Source: Bombyx mori (taxonomy: Eukaryota; Arthropoda; Insecta; Lepidoptera; Bombycidae). Taken from it: 64,000 nt of DNA. The position numbers were made by a program, and so were the translations under genes. Under the pieces are notes generated by a model. That model was not told the origin of the DNA. It saw nothing but the letters and a program-made list of their open reading frames with translations, and did no database searches. Positions 1-12,067 of the stretch are shown here, one piece after another. Where the stretch lies: contig NC_085120.1 in the NCBI RefSeq assembly GCF_030269925.1, positions 11,621,501 through 11,685,500 on the forward strand, read 5' to 3'. Within the stretch, counting starts at the first letter, position 1. The number at the start of each line of letters is the position of its first letter.

Positions 1-262
1 GATATTTTTAATATTAATCATCTATGCAACATTAATTTTTTACCAGTTATCTGTCTTTTAATGTAAGATAAAATTATGTATTAATTTTGTTAATAGCAGT
101 AAAGATATAGGTAAATTTAAAAAAAAAAAAAAAACTACGCTCTTTTGACAGTATTTATGAGAAAAATAATGGTGATACCAAATTATTCCGCATATTAACC
201 CAATTTCGAATATTTTTGGAAATTGTACACTTTTAATGCGAGAAGACGATATGTCCTAGCGA

Positions 263-322
263 GAGCAGGGTGCTTCTGCGATTCTAACACCGGATCAAAT
301 CGCGACCCGCTAAGAAGAAGAC
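263..322 (-). repeat. Degenerate LINE 3' UTR fragment (BMC1-like)
   Basis: On the minus strand this short stretch resembles the 3' UTR block that is much better preserved at 36661-36870 and 18531-18660: a GCAGAATCT-like run, then a GGATCGGAA-like run, then GCGACCC with GCTGAGAAGA. It is badly diverged and has no tail, so it is an old relic. Confidence 0.45.
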
Positions 323-1480
323 AATTTATGGCGGCTACGACAAGAGTGTTATCGTCCGTGCCGCTTTCTCGGAGAAGCGTTCTGACGCTGCCTTTAGATA
401 CTTAGGGATGATTCTAACTCCAAGCCCTTGTCAAAATAATCATCGAAGATTTTTTTTTACATAATAATATGTTCTGTTCACGAGTTGGTTCACTCCTAAG
501 ACGTTTGTAATAACAATCTTTCGAAAAAAATTATGCCTGTTAATATATTGTTCGGTGATTAATATAGTTTCGATAATTGATCGATTTGTATTTTATGTTC
601 TAATGTTATGTTTTGAGCTAAAGATAAGACATAATTAAAAAGAGAGTATTAAATCAAATTTACTGCGCTGATCCTATGTATGTATTTTATATCATCATCA
701 TGGCATGTGTTCTTGAAACTATAGTAATAATTACCAGTTTCGTAAGGGTAAATCAGGATTATGTCCTGATAGTGCATATTAACAATTACACTTTTTTATT
801 AATATTTTTCCAAGATACTTTGCAATACCGTACTTCATGCTACTTACTTTATGAAGTGATGAGCTTTCTGCATAAACTTTAAATCTCAAAACAAACAGGG
901 TAACAATTTGAAAAACATCGATTTTTCTGTATTTTTATTTCAGACCAGACAATATATCAAGAAAATTGTAAATCTTGATTTTAAAACGACGAAGTTTCAT
1001 ATGACCGTTCTTTTGAGCCCTAGGGATGAATTAATAAATAAATAAAACATTCCTTTTTGGATGCTTACACTATAAAAGTTTATAGCATTTCCTTAGACCC
1101 TGCGTTGACGAATTATCAGCGTAATGACAAGTAATTAAATATATACAGATGATAACATGGATTTAGCTGCCAAAAACATACACACAGGAAAATGGGAACT
1201 TTGTACGGATACTTGTCGTTCAACATCAAGCTTTAGAAGCTCACTCTTTAGGATAATTATCATATGAGTGTCTACTGTTGAACAATTAATTCTCTTTTTA
1301 TTATATTTTTTGGACAATGTATATTTTACGAACGTATTCTACCAAGCATACAGATTCTTGCACTAATCTCAATACGACGGAGTATTCGAAGCGTCCGTAA
1401 TCCAATGGATAAGATTGAAACCACAACTGTATTACCAGAATGCATTTAGAAGAATACAAATATAACTAGGATAGTGGTAT
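323..1480. other. AT-rich stretch, nothing recognised
   Basis: No repeat family, RNA gene or plausible exon was recognised. The only open frames are short (up to 68 codons), and their composition is that of AT-rich noncoding DNA. Confidence 0.5.
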
Positions 1481-1481
1481 A

Positions 1482-1585
1482 TGGATGCAGGCAGCGCAGG
1501 ACCGATCTTTGTGGCGAGGCTTGGGGGAGGCCTATGTCCAGCAGTGGACGTCTGTGGGCTGATAATAATATATATTATTATAATA
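1482..1585 (+). pseudogene. 3' terminus of an RTE-like LINE
   Basis: The plus strand reads W-M-Q-A-A-Q-D-R followed by GEAYVQQW and a stop at 1560-1562. This is the C-terminal end of an RTE-type LINE reverse transcriptase ORF, followed directly by an AT-rich simple repeat as the 3' end. The same GEAYVQQW ending recurs near 24400, 41100, 43550 and 51820. Only about 27 codons remain, so it is a severely 5'-truncated copy. Confidence 0.65.
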
Positions 1586-3633
1586 ATAGTGGTGTCAATT
1601 AAAAACACTAAAAATAAAAAATAAAAACGTTATAAAATATTAATCAAAACCCAAATGAAAAATACATCTAGCACCGAAATCACGAATAGATATTCGATGA
1701 GTTTTCTTGTCATCCCCGAGGCCTTCCAATTGCTCCAACTTTCCGACTTCACAAATTTCCCTCCAAGTCTTTTCTATTTCCCTCGTCGAAAAGTCAGGCG
1801 TGCCTATTTATCACACACCCGCTGAATAAAAGATGTACGTACGAGGTCGGACGGACCTCCATGTATATATTATTTTAGCGTGAAAATTTTGAATTTATAT
1901 TACAGATTAATGATAAAGTTTGGATTTTATTTTGCACATTATAATAAACGGTATTCCAATAGGACTAAGGCTGACTCTATAAAATATCTTAGTTGTTAGA
2001 GTAGGGAATTGGTATCGCAAGTAACCTCAGCAAAAACATCCAACAAGTTCACCAACATGTGCTTCATCTATCTAATCCTTGTGTCACTGAAAATCATTTC
2101 ATACATCACAAGTCCTATACTAATATTTGGATTCGCTTCGACGCTCGCCAACATTGTGTTCAGATTATTTACTCTGTACCTGACCAGACGAGGGTCATAT
2201 TAACTCTAGCCAGTGATTTAACATTAGCATCAATATCGAAAATTTGACTATACATCAATTACAGTACATAAAATTCGAGCGCTGTAAGAAAATAATTAAT
2301 TACAAAGAGGAATAGAAGAATTTTAATGATAATTTATTATTTAATTTATAATTATTATTAAATCTTGTAGAAAGAAAGGTAAATATATATTATATTCCAA
2401 TAATGTAAACAGTAGGTGACCAATAGGATCAGTGTTATATGTCCAAGGATACCTTTATATTTCTGTGTATAAATTTACCAGATACTTATAAAATTTTCAG
2501 TAGCTTCTTAACTTCACCTTGGACCTCTATTATTACCAGTATTTTACTAACAAAGTCGACTTCCATCAAAGCTGATACACCTGACAGCATTATCCTTTTT
2601 AAATTAGATTCCTTAAAAAACGGTACCAATAATGCCATTGTCATTTTTCCGAAACCATTGTGGAGTCCGAAGTTTATTTAACTTTGTTCAGGTAAACCTT
2701 TTTTTTTCTCATCCTTAACAAAGGACAAAGTAATAAAGGGTTTTTTGAATGGCACGTGTCTTATTTCGGCCAGTTTTTGTAAAACGATTTTGTTTCATGT
2801 TCTATAAAAAAATTCTCATTAAATTCCGAACTCTTTGACTATAAAATCTCTTTTGATTTAATGAAGTAAACGATGAAAGAATCAGCTTTGAATGCAACTA
2901 CCTGTCATCCTATTTTCAAACTTTTTCAGCTTAACTTTAAGCTTGTCTTGACCGCTCGTAGTTGGAATAGCCCCTTAGGCTACTAACGGTTAGTTGGGAC
3001 AAAAATTCAGGTAGAGAAAAAGGCTTTCCTTTTTGAAAATGAATATTTTACACAAAATACACCAGCCAAATAATTAAAAAGTGGTTACCATGTCACAAGA
3101 ACATTAAGTACTCTAAAATCCTAAAATCTGCAAAGTTTTAAGTAGACAATGTATTGATTGTGCTCCTGGCATTGCTAAGATCCACGGTGGCTAAATCATC
3201 AGGTGAAAAGAATAGAATATCTGGGATATTCTTACTCCTAAAAACTTAATGTAACGTAACGTAAAAACTATACCGTGCTTTCATTTAATCTTTAATTTCA
3301 AAGCTACCTGATACCCTTATTGCATCACCAGCTTCAAGCTTTCCTTAGATATTACTCTCAAAGTACTAAAGCGAATCGAAAACAAACCGAAATGTCATAA
3401 AATCTAAAAGTATTAGTAAAGCAGCGTTGCAATGTTCCTTGAAATGTCCGACGCGAGTAGACGTCATAATGTCGAATCCGATCTGCGTCGCCTTTAGGAT
3501 TTTCTTGCATGTCTTCCCTTGCTTTATTAGAGGATTCCAGTACGCGTTGGTGCGGATAAAGATTTTTACCCGGTAAATAGAGAAACAGTATGTAACATTT
3601 AATCTTTGCGTGACATAATTATACTAACGACTA
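1586..3633. other. AT-rich stretch, nothing recognised
   Basis: Two kilobases without a recognised repeat or gene. ORFs at 2009-2203 and 2439-2681 have no start context, domain or codon pattern that would support them. Confidence 0.5.
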
Positions 3634-3876
3634 TTTTTATTGTTTAGATGGGTGGACGAGCTCACAGCCCACCTGGTGTTAAAAGTGGTTACTGGAGCCC
3701 ATAGACATCTACAACGTGAATACGCCACCCACCTTGAGATATAAGTTCTAAGGTCTCAAGTATAGTTACAACGGTTGCCCCACCCTTCAAACCGAAACGC
3801 ATTACTGCTTCACGGCAGATATAGGCAGGGTGGTGGTATTTACCGGCGCGGACTTACAAGAGGTCCTACCACCAGT
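3634..3876 (-). mobile_element. Bm1 SINE, 5'-truncated (long class)
   Basis: Minus-strand Bm1: the A/T-rich tail lies at the left, then the GAGCTCACAGCCCACC block, CATAGACATCTACAACG, GAAACGCATTACTGC and the terminal TCCTACCACCAG. The tRNA-like head is missing. The copy starts at the same internal point as many others here (3634, 10956, 26991, 37869, 39419). Confidence 0.9.
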
Positions 3877-4074
3877 AGAACTAGATAGAAAGTAGACTAT
3901 CTTCAAATAAACTCCTAGAAATAGTATAAACAGTGTATATAGTTACGTATGTAGTAGTTACGAGTTAATAGTTTTTGTTCATTCAAAGTAGTAATTAAAA
4001 TCGAGATATTTTAGAACTCTAATGCCGCTTAATGTCTCTATCTTTGAACGAGTGGCCAAAGTTTAAGTGATATA

Positions 4075-4494
4075 TCTATATATTAATACGTGAAGCAAAA
4101 ACTTTGTATCCCTTTTTACGAAAATTGCGCGGACGGAGGAGTATGAAATTTTCCACACTTATAGAGAATATAGAGAAGAAGTGCACAATGCTACTATTTT
4201 TTAAAAATAATGCATAAAAGATACATTAAATCAACAAAGAAAACATTACACACACTACATACCATGTATTTGACGCACACACGCATGCATACTATTTATT
4301 GTCAAACTTTTGTTCTTGACGTCTGTGGTCAAATTGAGAATAGATTAAATATTGTTTGTCTTTGTTAATATTTTTTTATAGTGTAGCTTTGGCGAAATTT
4401 ATGATTATAGAAGTATAAAATACAATCATAATAGTGTAAAAACTTACAATTCCAATTAATTATAGTCGAATTTCGACTACTGCGGGACCTCTAG
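4075..4494 (+). mobile_element. Non-autonomous Helitron-like element, family 1
   Basis: It starts TCTATATATTAATACG and ends with a short palindrome (AGTCGAATTTCGACT) about a dozen bases before a terminal CTAG. The host bases are A on the left and T on the right. These are the three hallmarks of Helitrons: 5' TC, 3' hairpin plus CTRR, and insertion between A and T. No Rep/helicase is encoded (420 bp). Six relatives lie in this window. Confidence 0.8.
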
Positions 4495-4659
4495 TTATTT
4501 TTTATAGAGCGTAGTGTAATGTTTAAAAAAAATTAAAATCTAATTATTTTGATGTTTATAATTTATGTTGGTATTATTTGAAATTGTTTCTGTTCTTGTA
4601 ATTAAGATTAATATTTTTGTGATCGTCAAACTTGTAATTTTAATTATGGGTAGGCGTAA

Positions 4660-5100
4660 TAAAGCTGTATGAAGTCGCGTATGTCATGGCCAGCGAACAT
4701 CGAGTCATTCCATTCTCTAGTTGACAGCGGTCGTACGTGGTGGTCGTACACACTAATTGATTCTAACTCTATTATTATAAACCCAGATTTTTATAATATA
4801 TTAGCATTGCTCTATTGATCATTAAAATAGTGAATATTCAACATTACAGCCAACATAATTCAACCTTTTTTGAATTTCAATGCCCATTATGGACTCCTAT
4901 GCTGATGGGTTTACAGATCCACAATCAAACGCGATAGTGCGGCCCCCGACACCTCCATAAATTAGGAATTGCTAATTTCCATGAACAACAACAATTTATT
5001 CCATACAGTAAGCTGTTGTAAGACATTCAACCGTATTTTTGATAAAAACAATTTCGGCGGTGCATGCACAATGTCCATTGACTTGTCCATATCAATTAAT
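4660..5100. other. Unclassified segment with a short ORF
   Basis: It contains an AATAAAG, a GC-richer patch near 4670-4760, and an ATG at 4890 opening 23 codons (beginning MDSYADGFTDPQ) before a stop. It could be the edge of a decayed retroelement, but nothing identifies it. A 28-base stretch near 4970-4998 (CTAATTTCCATGAACAACAA core) recurs at about 5371-5398. Confidence 0.25.
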
Positions 5101-5104
5101 CTAC

Positions 5105-5420
5105 TTAATCTAGAGTAGATCTAGTAGATTTTGAGGCAGTCTTCTTCTGAGTCTTCTTGTAGTCATTTGGTTGTCCATTAAATGCTTAGCAAGGTTATTC
5201 GGAGGGGCTTCCAATCTTACATAATAGGCTTTAGCTCGATGGATTACTTCATCTTTGACTATGGATTACTTCATCTTTGACTTTTCTTATGGAAGATCAT
5301 AATGGATTCTTTCATTTGTAACATACCATGGTGCGTTCACTATCATCCTGAGCGTTTTTGATTGAGAGGCATTGCTAATTTCCATGAACAACAACAATTG
5401 AAGAAAATTACAAATCAGTC
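5105..5420 (-). pseudogene. Jockey-like LINE ORF2, C-terminal remnant
   Basis: The minus strand reads QSKTLRMIVNAPWYVTNE then RIHYDL. After a short disrupted zone it continues DEVIHRAKAYYVRLEA and NNLAKHL. This is the conserved tail after the reverse transcriptase of Jockey-clade LINEs. A 22-bp tandem duplication (5239-5260 and 5261-5282) lies inside it and breaks the frame. No 3' UTR or A tail was recognised. Confidence 0.65.
5239..5282. repeat. 22-bp tandem duplication
   Basis: Two adjacent identical copies of a 22-bp unit beginning ATGGATTACTTCATC. It falls inside the Jockey-like coding remnant, so it arose after that element died. Confidence 0.85.
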
Positions 5421-5833
5421 GATTTAGGATTGGCAAAAAAATCAAAATATTCAATACCCCTTGTCTTTGTTTTGACTTTGTCATATTGTTGCGCCCTATC
5501 TCCGCGTCGAAGACGGTAACTTAGCTTACTTTACTTTGGTGACGAAATGAGATTTACTTATTGCGCGTACAAAATTGCCTTGTAAAACATCGTTACGTGG
5601 TTTAACTGAAAACTTTCTTCAATAAAACTTTGTGTCTTACTCAGCCTTATGGAAATACCTTACACGTTTGGGCTAAAGGGTTGTTCGGAAACACGTAGCA
5701 TAAGCTCTGTGATTGAAAATTCCATTAGCATCTGGGAACATTTTTGTTTTTTGTCACTTTATTTTAGAAAAATACTTTTTAGAGTTAAGAGGCAAAAGCG
5801 GATCTATCTAAAAGGTAATCAATTATTACGCAA

Positions 5834-5863
5834 TGTCATTTTGACACTTGTCATTTTGACACT
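5834..5863. repeat. 15-bp tandem duplication
   Basis: TGTCATTTTGACACT is present twice in direct tandem; each unit is itself partly self-complementary. Confidence 0.8.
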
Positions 5864-5924
5864 TCAACACTGGAAAGGTTATGTCACAATTCTGCTTACC
5901 GTTAAACTATACAATTGGGACTAG

Positions 5925-5992
5925 GACCTCATGTCTCAAGGTGATTGGTGGCACTCACTTTGCATTATCTATGGGTCCTGGTAACCAGCTAC
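5925..5992 (+). repeat. Very old Bm1 fragment
   Basis: Matches the Bm1 3' half only loosely: a TGTCTCAAGGTG run followed by a TCTATGGG-TCC-GGTAACC run. Confidence 0.4.
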
Positions 5993-7144
5993 AAACAGCT
6001 ACAACTCGCCAAATAATCTAGAGCAATAATAAATATATTCATGATCGTCGAAAAAGGTTTTTAGTAAAACACCGGTTCGTCGGTGGAGCGAGGCCAGGCA
6101 AATTACGCGGAAGCCAGCAGAGATAGGCGCGGGAATCGCGGCGAAAAACAAATTGGCGAATAGAAAATTGAAATTCTGTTATGATATGGTTTGGGGCGGC
6201 GCGGAATATCAATTTCGGCTTTGTTGTAGCTGGGTGTATTACTTTTCGAACGGCGCGTAGTTTAACGTAAATGGAGTATTTGTTTTTTGGAATTGCGTTC
6301 AAATGTGCATATAGATGATTCAGCCCTGTGTTGCTGCGCGGCGTGGTCTAGAAAAAGAACCTGCTTTTCTTTCAGTATGTGGTGTGAGGGGAACAATGGA
6401 ATTCACAAGTGAATGAGTAGCATTAATTCAATATACTCCGGTCGCTAACTGACATCTAAGTATTGACGATAGGACGTATTGTGAACACGTACGGGTGAGT
6501 TGCACTATTCTGCTTATTTCTGCCGCAGAGTGATGCATCCTATTTTGAAGGCTAGGATAGCGGCTATGCAATAAATTTCAAACTTCGATCTAATGTCGCA
6601 ATGTGAGTGGTAGCATTAAAGATTGTCCATGAGCATCAGGGACAACCTATAGCGGATTGGCAGGCAAGTTGTATACCAATTTTATATAAAATATAAATTT
6701 GACAATTATGTTCTTCTGGGCCACAAATTACTCCAAATTAACGTTAATATTTCAAAATCTAATTAACATCGACTCATTGCCCCACTACACACCATTGAGT
6801 TAATCATGCGGAAACAAGACAAACTCTCAGCATCCGTAACATGAGATGGCATTGATAGGGGATTAAATTTAAATTACTTTAATAGTATTTATTCGAGAAT
6901 TCGTCATAAAACACTCTAACCTTTAATATAATTTGAGGACTAATTATGAATAAATTGTTTGATCTTTGACCTTTTGTGAACATCGAAATAATGAGTTTCG
7001 TGTAACCAAATTACAAAATCATTCTCCACTTTGAAGTCGACAAACGGTCGCTATTGAGAAGGACTTAATTATATAAAGTAATTGTAATAGCGATCGTATT
7101 GGTTTCGTTTATCGATAACGAGTGCTAAAGACTGAACAAGTGAT
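5993..7144. other. No recognised feature; locally CpG-richer at 6050-6300
   Basis: Mostly AT-rich. A patch around 6050-6300 has more CpG and fewer simple repeats than its surroundings, but no homology, promoter motif or coding pattern was identified. Confidence 0.35.
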
Positions 7145-7369
7145 TTTTTTTTTATTGCCCTTGTAGGCAGACGAGCATACGGCCCACCTGATGGTGAGTG
7201 GTTACCGTCGCCCATGGACTTCAGCAATGCCAGGGGCAGAGCCAAGCCGCTGCCTACCGTTTAATATGAGCCAAGCTCCACAAGCCTCGTTTGAAGAAGG
7301 ACATGTCATAGCGCTCGGGAAACACCGTGGAGGGGAGCTCATTCCAAAGCCGGATGGTACGATGGTACG
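7145..7369 (-). mobile_element. LINE 3' end, TGCCTACAAGGGCAATA-tail family
   Basis: Minus strand. After the T-rich tail at the left comes the conserved 3' UTR (complement of TCTGCCTACAAGGGCAATA), then the last coding region matching the copy at 23117-23824 (NELPSTVFPERYDMSF-type tail). Truncated at about 7369. Confidence 0.75.
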
Positions 7370-7573
7370 TGAATATACGTATCATTTTTGTCATGTAAAA
7401 CTGACTGACTTCCGTGCGCGATGTTAGTGGTAGTGGTAGTAATGTGACCTTCTAAGCGAAAATATTCCTCAGGGGTAAGCGGTTCAGATATACCCCAGGA
7501 ATTGTAAGTACATTATGGTAACTATTAATAATGACGTGAATTTGAAAGCAGGAAATATGATTATTTGTTTTAT

Positions 7574-7806
7574 TACTGATGGTAGGACCTGGTGTGAGTC
7601 CGCGCGGGTGGGTACCACTACCCTGCCTATTCCTGCCCTGAAACAGTAATGCGTTTCGGTTTGAAGGGTGGGGCAGCCGTTTTAACTATACTTGAGACCT
7701 TAGAACTTATATCTCAGGTGGGTGGCGCATTTACGTTGTGGATGTCCATAGGCTCCAGTAACCACTCTTAACACCAGGTGGGCTGTGAGCTCGTCCACCC
7801 ATCTTT
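7574..7806 (+). mobile_element. Bm1 SINE, 5'-truncated (long class)
   Basis: Begins at the GGTGGTAGGACC-like point (here TGGTAGGACC), passes AGTAATGCGTTTCGG and ends in CCACCCATC. The tail is lost or degraded. Confidence 0.88.
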
Positions 7807-8404
7807 TAATCCGCCTCCTCACGTGGACTTCCTCATAATGAAGGATCAAAATTCCCCAGATGAGAGAATGATTTATCTTCAATTATGCTCTCAATTTCTG
7901 TCTGTCCTTGTCATCATAGATAGTTCTATGCTTGAGCTTGAGAGGAATTGGGAGGACAGAAGTTTGAGAGATTTTTTTCGGACCATCTTATCGGATTACC
8001 ACCTCTTAGATTTGGACAGATCGTTATAGCTATACCTATATATCATAAAAATAGAAAATTTCACGAACTTCAATAACAAGAGCGTACATTATTAACCCTC
8101 AAATTTTCAACCAATGAATACCTGTTTAATTTAGTCCTTTCAAACTCTCATTTAAGATCTCCGTCGACAATTTTCTATCTGCTCTCAAATTACAAATCCT
8201 AATTTGGATTCTAAAATCAGCTGAGAACTCTTCGATCTAAAATTCAAATTGGCAAACTCGACTTGGCTACCGGATATCCTATCTGTCGTGAAGCTACTAA
8301 AACTTGGATAGGCCGTGTTGAATTAGTAGTTCTTGTGTCTATGAATAAATAATTTTAGTATTTATTTTGAGCTAAATGAAGTGATGAGGTTAACGCAATG
8401 TAAC

Positions 8405-8565
8405 CGGGCAGTATTAAAGTGGGTGGTGAACCAATGAGGTAGACCGACACCCTGGTCAAAATAGACGGTAAGGACTTGACGCGAAAGGCAAGAGACCGAA
8501 AAAAGTGGAGTGCATATCAATAGACCTACACTCAGCATTATGTGGACACAGGTTGAGGAAGAAGA
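8405..8565 (+). pseudogene. RTE-like LINE C-terminal fragment
   Basis: With frameshifts the plus strand reads GRPT, then GKDLTRKARDRKKW, then a TYTQHYVDTG stop. This corresponds to the GRPPTRW...DR..W...EAYVQQW ending of the RTE-like copies elsewhere in the window. Old and degenerate. Confidence 0.5.
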
Positions 8566-8989
8566 AGCCGGACAATACAAACTTTCTCTGACTTCGAAAA
8601 TTTCGCTAAATATAATATTTCGTGGCTCCATGTTGGAAGCCCGTTGGCCACCTGCGTAAGGAATGCAAAATTAAATCAATTGCAAGAAGTTAAAGAAACT
8701 GAATTAAGTTTTCGGCGAGCGAACCGTAACGAACCGAGTTAAACGGCGAAGATTTGTACAAATTTCTAGGGGTCCTTTCTTTTGGTTTAGACCAGTTGAT
8801 AAGCTTATGACCTACCGATACTTTTGTATCACATACGAGCCGTTCTCCCCCAATTGACGCCATATGATTGCAACTGTTGGTTCTACAGCACTCGTCCAGC
8901 GCGTTGATGATCAAAAGCATGAAGCCCTACGCGTAGTTTCTCCTGTGTTTACAGCCGTAGCGACCTACCTATTTTTAAGGTATAAGCGA

Positions 8990-9197
8990 CAAAGTAAAAA
9001 GTAAAGCCCCAGTGATTGATAAATTAAAGAGCGGACGGTTAGCGTGGTATGGACATGTGTTGCTTAGAGAGGAGATGCATGTGACTAGGTGATGTATAGA
9101 AATATTAGTGCAAGGTAAAAAGGGAAGGGGTCGACTGAAAAAGACATGGATGGATTGTGTGAATGACGACATGAGAGACACGAGAGACATTTAGCTG
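8990..9197 (+). pseudogene. RTE-like LINE C-terminal fragment, left part
   Basis: The plus strand reads GRLAWYGHVL, then GKKGRGRLKKTWMDCVNDDM. This is the WYGHVLRR...GRGRPK..WMDCV signature of an RTE-type LINE C-terminus, also seen on the minus strand at 59583-59990. It is interrupted at 9198 by a LINE tail and resumes at about 9326. Confidence 0.65.
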
Positions 9198-9294
9198 TAG
9201 GTAGCGGCTTGGCTCTGCCCTGAAGTCCATGAGCGACGGTAACCACTCACCATCAGGTAGGCCGTATGCTCGTCTGCCTACAAGAGCAATAAAT

Positions 9295-9325
<31 letters not shown>
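9198..9325 (+). mobile_element. LINE 3' tail insertion plus (GA)n
   Basis: A TAGGTAGCGGCTTGGCTCTG to TCTGCCTACAAGAGCAATA tail with an A-rich end, followed by a (GA)n run at 9302-9325. It splits the RTE-like fragment around it. Confidence 0.75.
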
Positions 9326-9425
9326 GAGTGAGTGTTGAGACGACGGCTGATAGAAGAGAATGGAATAGAAAAATTCGCTGTGCCGACCTGTTCCTAAGAT
9401 AAGGTGGAGACAAAGAAGAAGAAGC
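9326..9425 (+). pseudogene. RTE-like LINE C-terminal fragment, right part
   Basis: Continuation of the interrupted RTE-like frame: DRREWNRKIRCADL, then a stop and a purine-rich AAGAAGAAG end. Confidence 0.5.
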
Positions 9426-10278
9426 GACAACATGATTACTGCTACTCCTCTAAAAATATGAAGTCAATCTTGGAACCAGAAACTATGGATGCCTCATAGC
9501 AGAAATAAGGTCAATAACGTAGTGTTTTTCTATAGAACATTATACATACTTATGTATAATACATATATGGAATTTTATGAAAACTACTCTGTCTGTATTC
9601 ACGTCAATTTGTTCCAAAACTTATTTTAATGTGTTTAATGAATTGTGAATTTAATGAATTCTACAAACCTACAGAATTAAAGTCAAAGTTTCAAGTGCGT
9701 TCAAATTATACAGAACCCGCACAGCACAGCGAGAGTCCCCCTTGGCAAGTTTTCTATTTCATTAGACCGCCGAGCGTCAGGCCTCTGTGACAATTACGCG
9801 AGTGCGGCCGCTACTAATTGCTCACTTTTAATTTTAACGAATGAGTCTGTCACAATAGACGTTGTTCTTGTTAATGCAACATTATTTCTGTTGGAAACGG
9901 ATATTAAATATTACGAAAAAATACAAATACTTATCAGGAAGGCAATGTAGCAAGCGATTTTGTTGAAAATTAATTTAATTTAGCGATAGGACAGATGGGT
10001 ATTTGATTGTTTCACTAAAATCATTTTAAATGCTTTGTCCCATTATTTCTATTATCGTTTTTTTGTGTTTGTGATGAAAAGCAGTGATAGCGCCAAAACA
10101 ATTCACACTTGATTACGTTGTAAGCAGCCAAAAACTAAAGTACAAAAATACTAAAATTTGACGTTAGAGCGACCGAACTCAGCCTAAAGTATTTTAGGGC
10201 ACAGACATAGCCGACAGGAGATTTTCAAGAATTTTTTATCAATCGTTTTTCTCAGTTATTCCCTCATCGCCTTTCACC
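9426..10278. other. No recognised feature
   Basis: AT-rich with one CpG-richer patch around 9715-9820. No repeat family or coding sequence recognised. Confidence 0.4.
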
Positions 10279-10534
10279 TTTTTTATTGCATAGAAGAGTG
10301 GACGAGCTCACAGCCCACCTGGTGTTAAGTGGTTACCGGAGCCCATAGACATCTACAACGTGAATGCCGCCATTTGAGATATAAGTTTTTTAAGGTCCTA
10401 CCACCAGTAATACGCAAATTATAATTTTGCGGGTTTCATTTTTATTACACAATGTTATTCCTTCACCGTGGAAGTAAATCTTGAACATTTGTTAAGTACG
10501 TATTTCATAAGAAAAATTGGTACCCACCTGGGAT
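10279..10534 (-). mobile_element. Bm1 SINE with internal deletion
   Basis: Minus strand. It retains the tail, the 3' block and, unusually, the upstream part from ATACGCAAATTATAATTTTG to GGTACCCACCTGGGATT next to the tRNA-like head. About 110 bp between the TATAAGTT block and GGTCCTACCACC are deleted, and the head itself is lost. Confidence 0.85.
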
Positions 10535-10955
10535 TTTACCTCCAATTCATTCACGACATAGCCTTCATTCTCTCCCAACTGCCCACTCGACTCGGCCTCT
10601 ACAGGACATTACTAACCGCATCAGCCCACGCCAAACTGGCCACTTCTTGCACCCGTTACAAAATATTTCCTAACCCCGGTCAGCTAATTTTCATTGCCTC
10701 TGTTTTGTTTTCATCGAATATAGAACGATAAATCACTATCCAGTTCAAACCAAGAACTATCTTGTTGTTTAAAGAAATTTAATGCATTAAGAAAGCTTTC
10801 GCCGACGTTCAGCATAAAAATACACCCTTCTCTGAAGTTTTTCAAAGGACCCGAAGCCTAATGGATAAGACGTAACATCGAGTGATATTACTGTTATGGG
10901 TAAAAATATTACTTACCACAAGCAAATACGTAGCTAAAGGCTGTAGACGATTTAA

Positions 10956-11204
10956 TTTTTTTTTTTTTTATTGCTTAGGTGGCTGGACGAGCTCACAGCC
11001 CACCTGGTGTTAAGTGGTTACTGGAGCCCATAGACATCTACAATGTAAATGCGCCACCCACCTTGAGAAATAAGTTCTAAGGTCTCAGTATAGTTACAAC
11101 GGTTACCCCACCCTTCAAACCTAAACGCATTACTGCTTCACGGTAGAAATAGGCGGATTGGTGGTACCTACCCGTGCGGACTCACAAGAGATCCTACCAC
11201 CAGT
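10956..11204 (-). mobile_element. Bm1 SINE, 5'-truncated (long class)
   Basis: Minus strand, 13-nt T run at the left (complement of the A tail), complete long-class body ending ATCCTACCACCAGTG. Confidence 0.92.
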
Positions 11205-11556
11205 GATTTAATTCCGCGATGAAAGAATCGTGTAATAATAAAGAAACTTGCTAAAAATTTTGTATTTACTAAGCGTATTCTGAGCCGCCATGGGAAGCTG
11301 TCTACATATTACCCTTCTAAAATTGCGGACATACTTCTGAGCGGGAATTCACCATTCTGCGACATTTAAAATGGCATTTTGTTCTAAAATTACACACATA
11401 TACGTTCTGTGAATAATTATTAGGGATTTGAAATTGTTTCATAGCAGAGGTTCTATGTAGAAAACTCTGCTCCGATGCGAGGATAAAGTAAAAAGGATAT
11501 GACTATTACTCCCAGTACGTCCAACATAAGGTATAAAAAATATAGAGCACTATAAA

Positions 11557-11689
11557 AACTGAGACCTAAGAACTCATGTCTCAATGGATGACGGCATTTA
11601 CATTGTAGGTGTCTATGGGCTTTGGTAACTACTTAACACCAAGTGAGCCATGACCTCGTCCACCCATTTAAGCAATAAATAAGTAAAAA
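11557..11689 (+). mobile_element. Bm1 SINE, short class, diverged
   Basis: Starts at ACTGAGACC and runs through GTGTCTATGGGCTTTGG to CCACCCATTTAAGCAATAAATA. Clearly older than most copies. Confidence 0.8.
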
Positions 11690-11694
11690 CTATT

Positions 11695-12067
11695 AAGCTA
11701 TTGCATAGCCTTTATCGTGGGCTTTGAGCGCGGCGACTGAATCAAGAAATTTCGTAACGAAAATAACCTGACACCCCCACTACGCCTACTATGTAGCTCG
11801 CGTTCAACTCATTAACACGTTGCGCTTGTGTAGTGTTTGTGAATAAGCGCGCGGCGTGACGTCGCACTGCCGCATGCACATCATGAAAAGTCTGCCCATC
11901 TCTCCCTCGCGCGGTCTAGGTTATGAGTGTGAAGGGGACAGTTAATGTTTTGCTTTTGTTAATGTTTATAAATATAGCGTGGTATTATTTTATTGTTGTT
12001 TTAATATTAAATTATTATTGTCGATTTATAATTGCATAAGTTGATAAAAAATGCTATGCAATAGCTT
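11695..12067. repeat. Segment bounded by 15-bp perfect inverted repeats
   Basis: AAGCTATTGCATAGC at 11695-11709 is exactly inverted at 12053-12067. The 343 bp between include a CpG-rich patch (11715-11930). It may be a small inverted-repeat transposon, but no target duplication was identified. Confidence 0.4.

Noticed and set aside
4660..5640. LTR retrotransposon with paired LTRs
   Set aside because: AATAAA signals and a short ORF are present, but no matching terminal repeats, primer-binding site or polypurine tract could be found.
8975..9413. Minus-strand frames of 71 and 102 codons
   Set aside because: Antisense of the RTE-like fragment and the (GA)n run.
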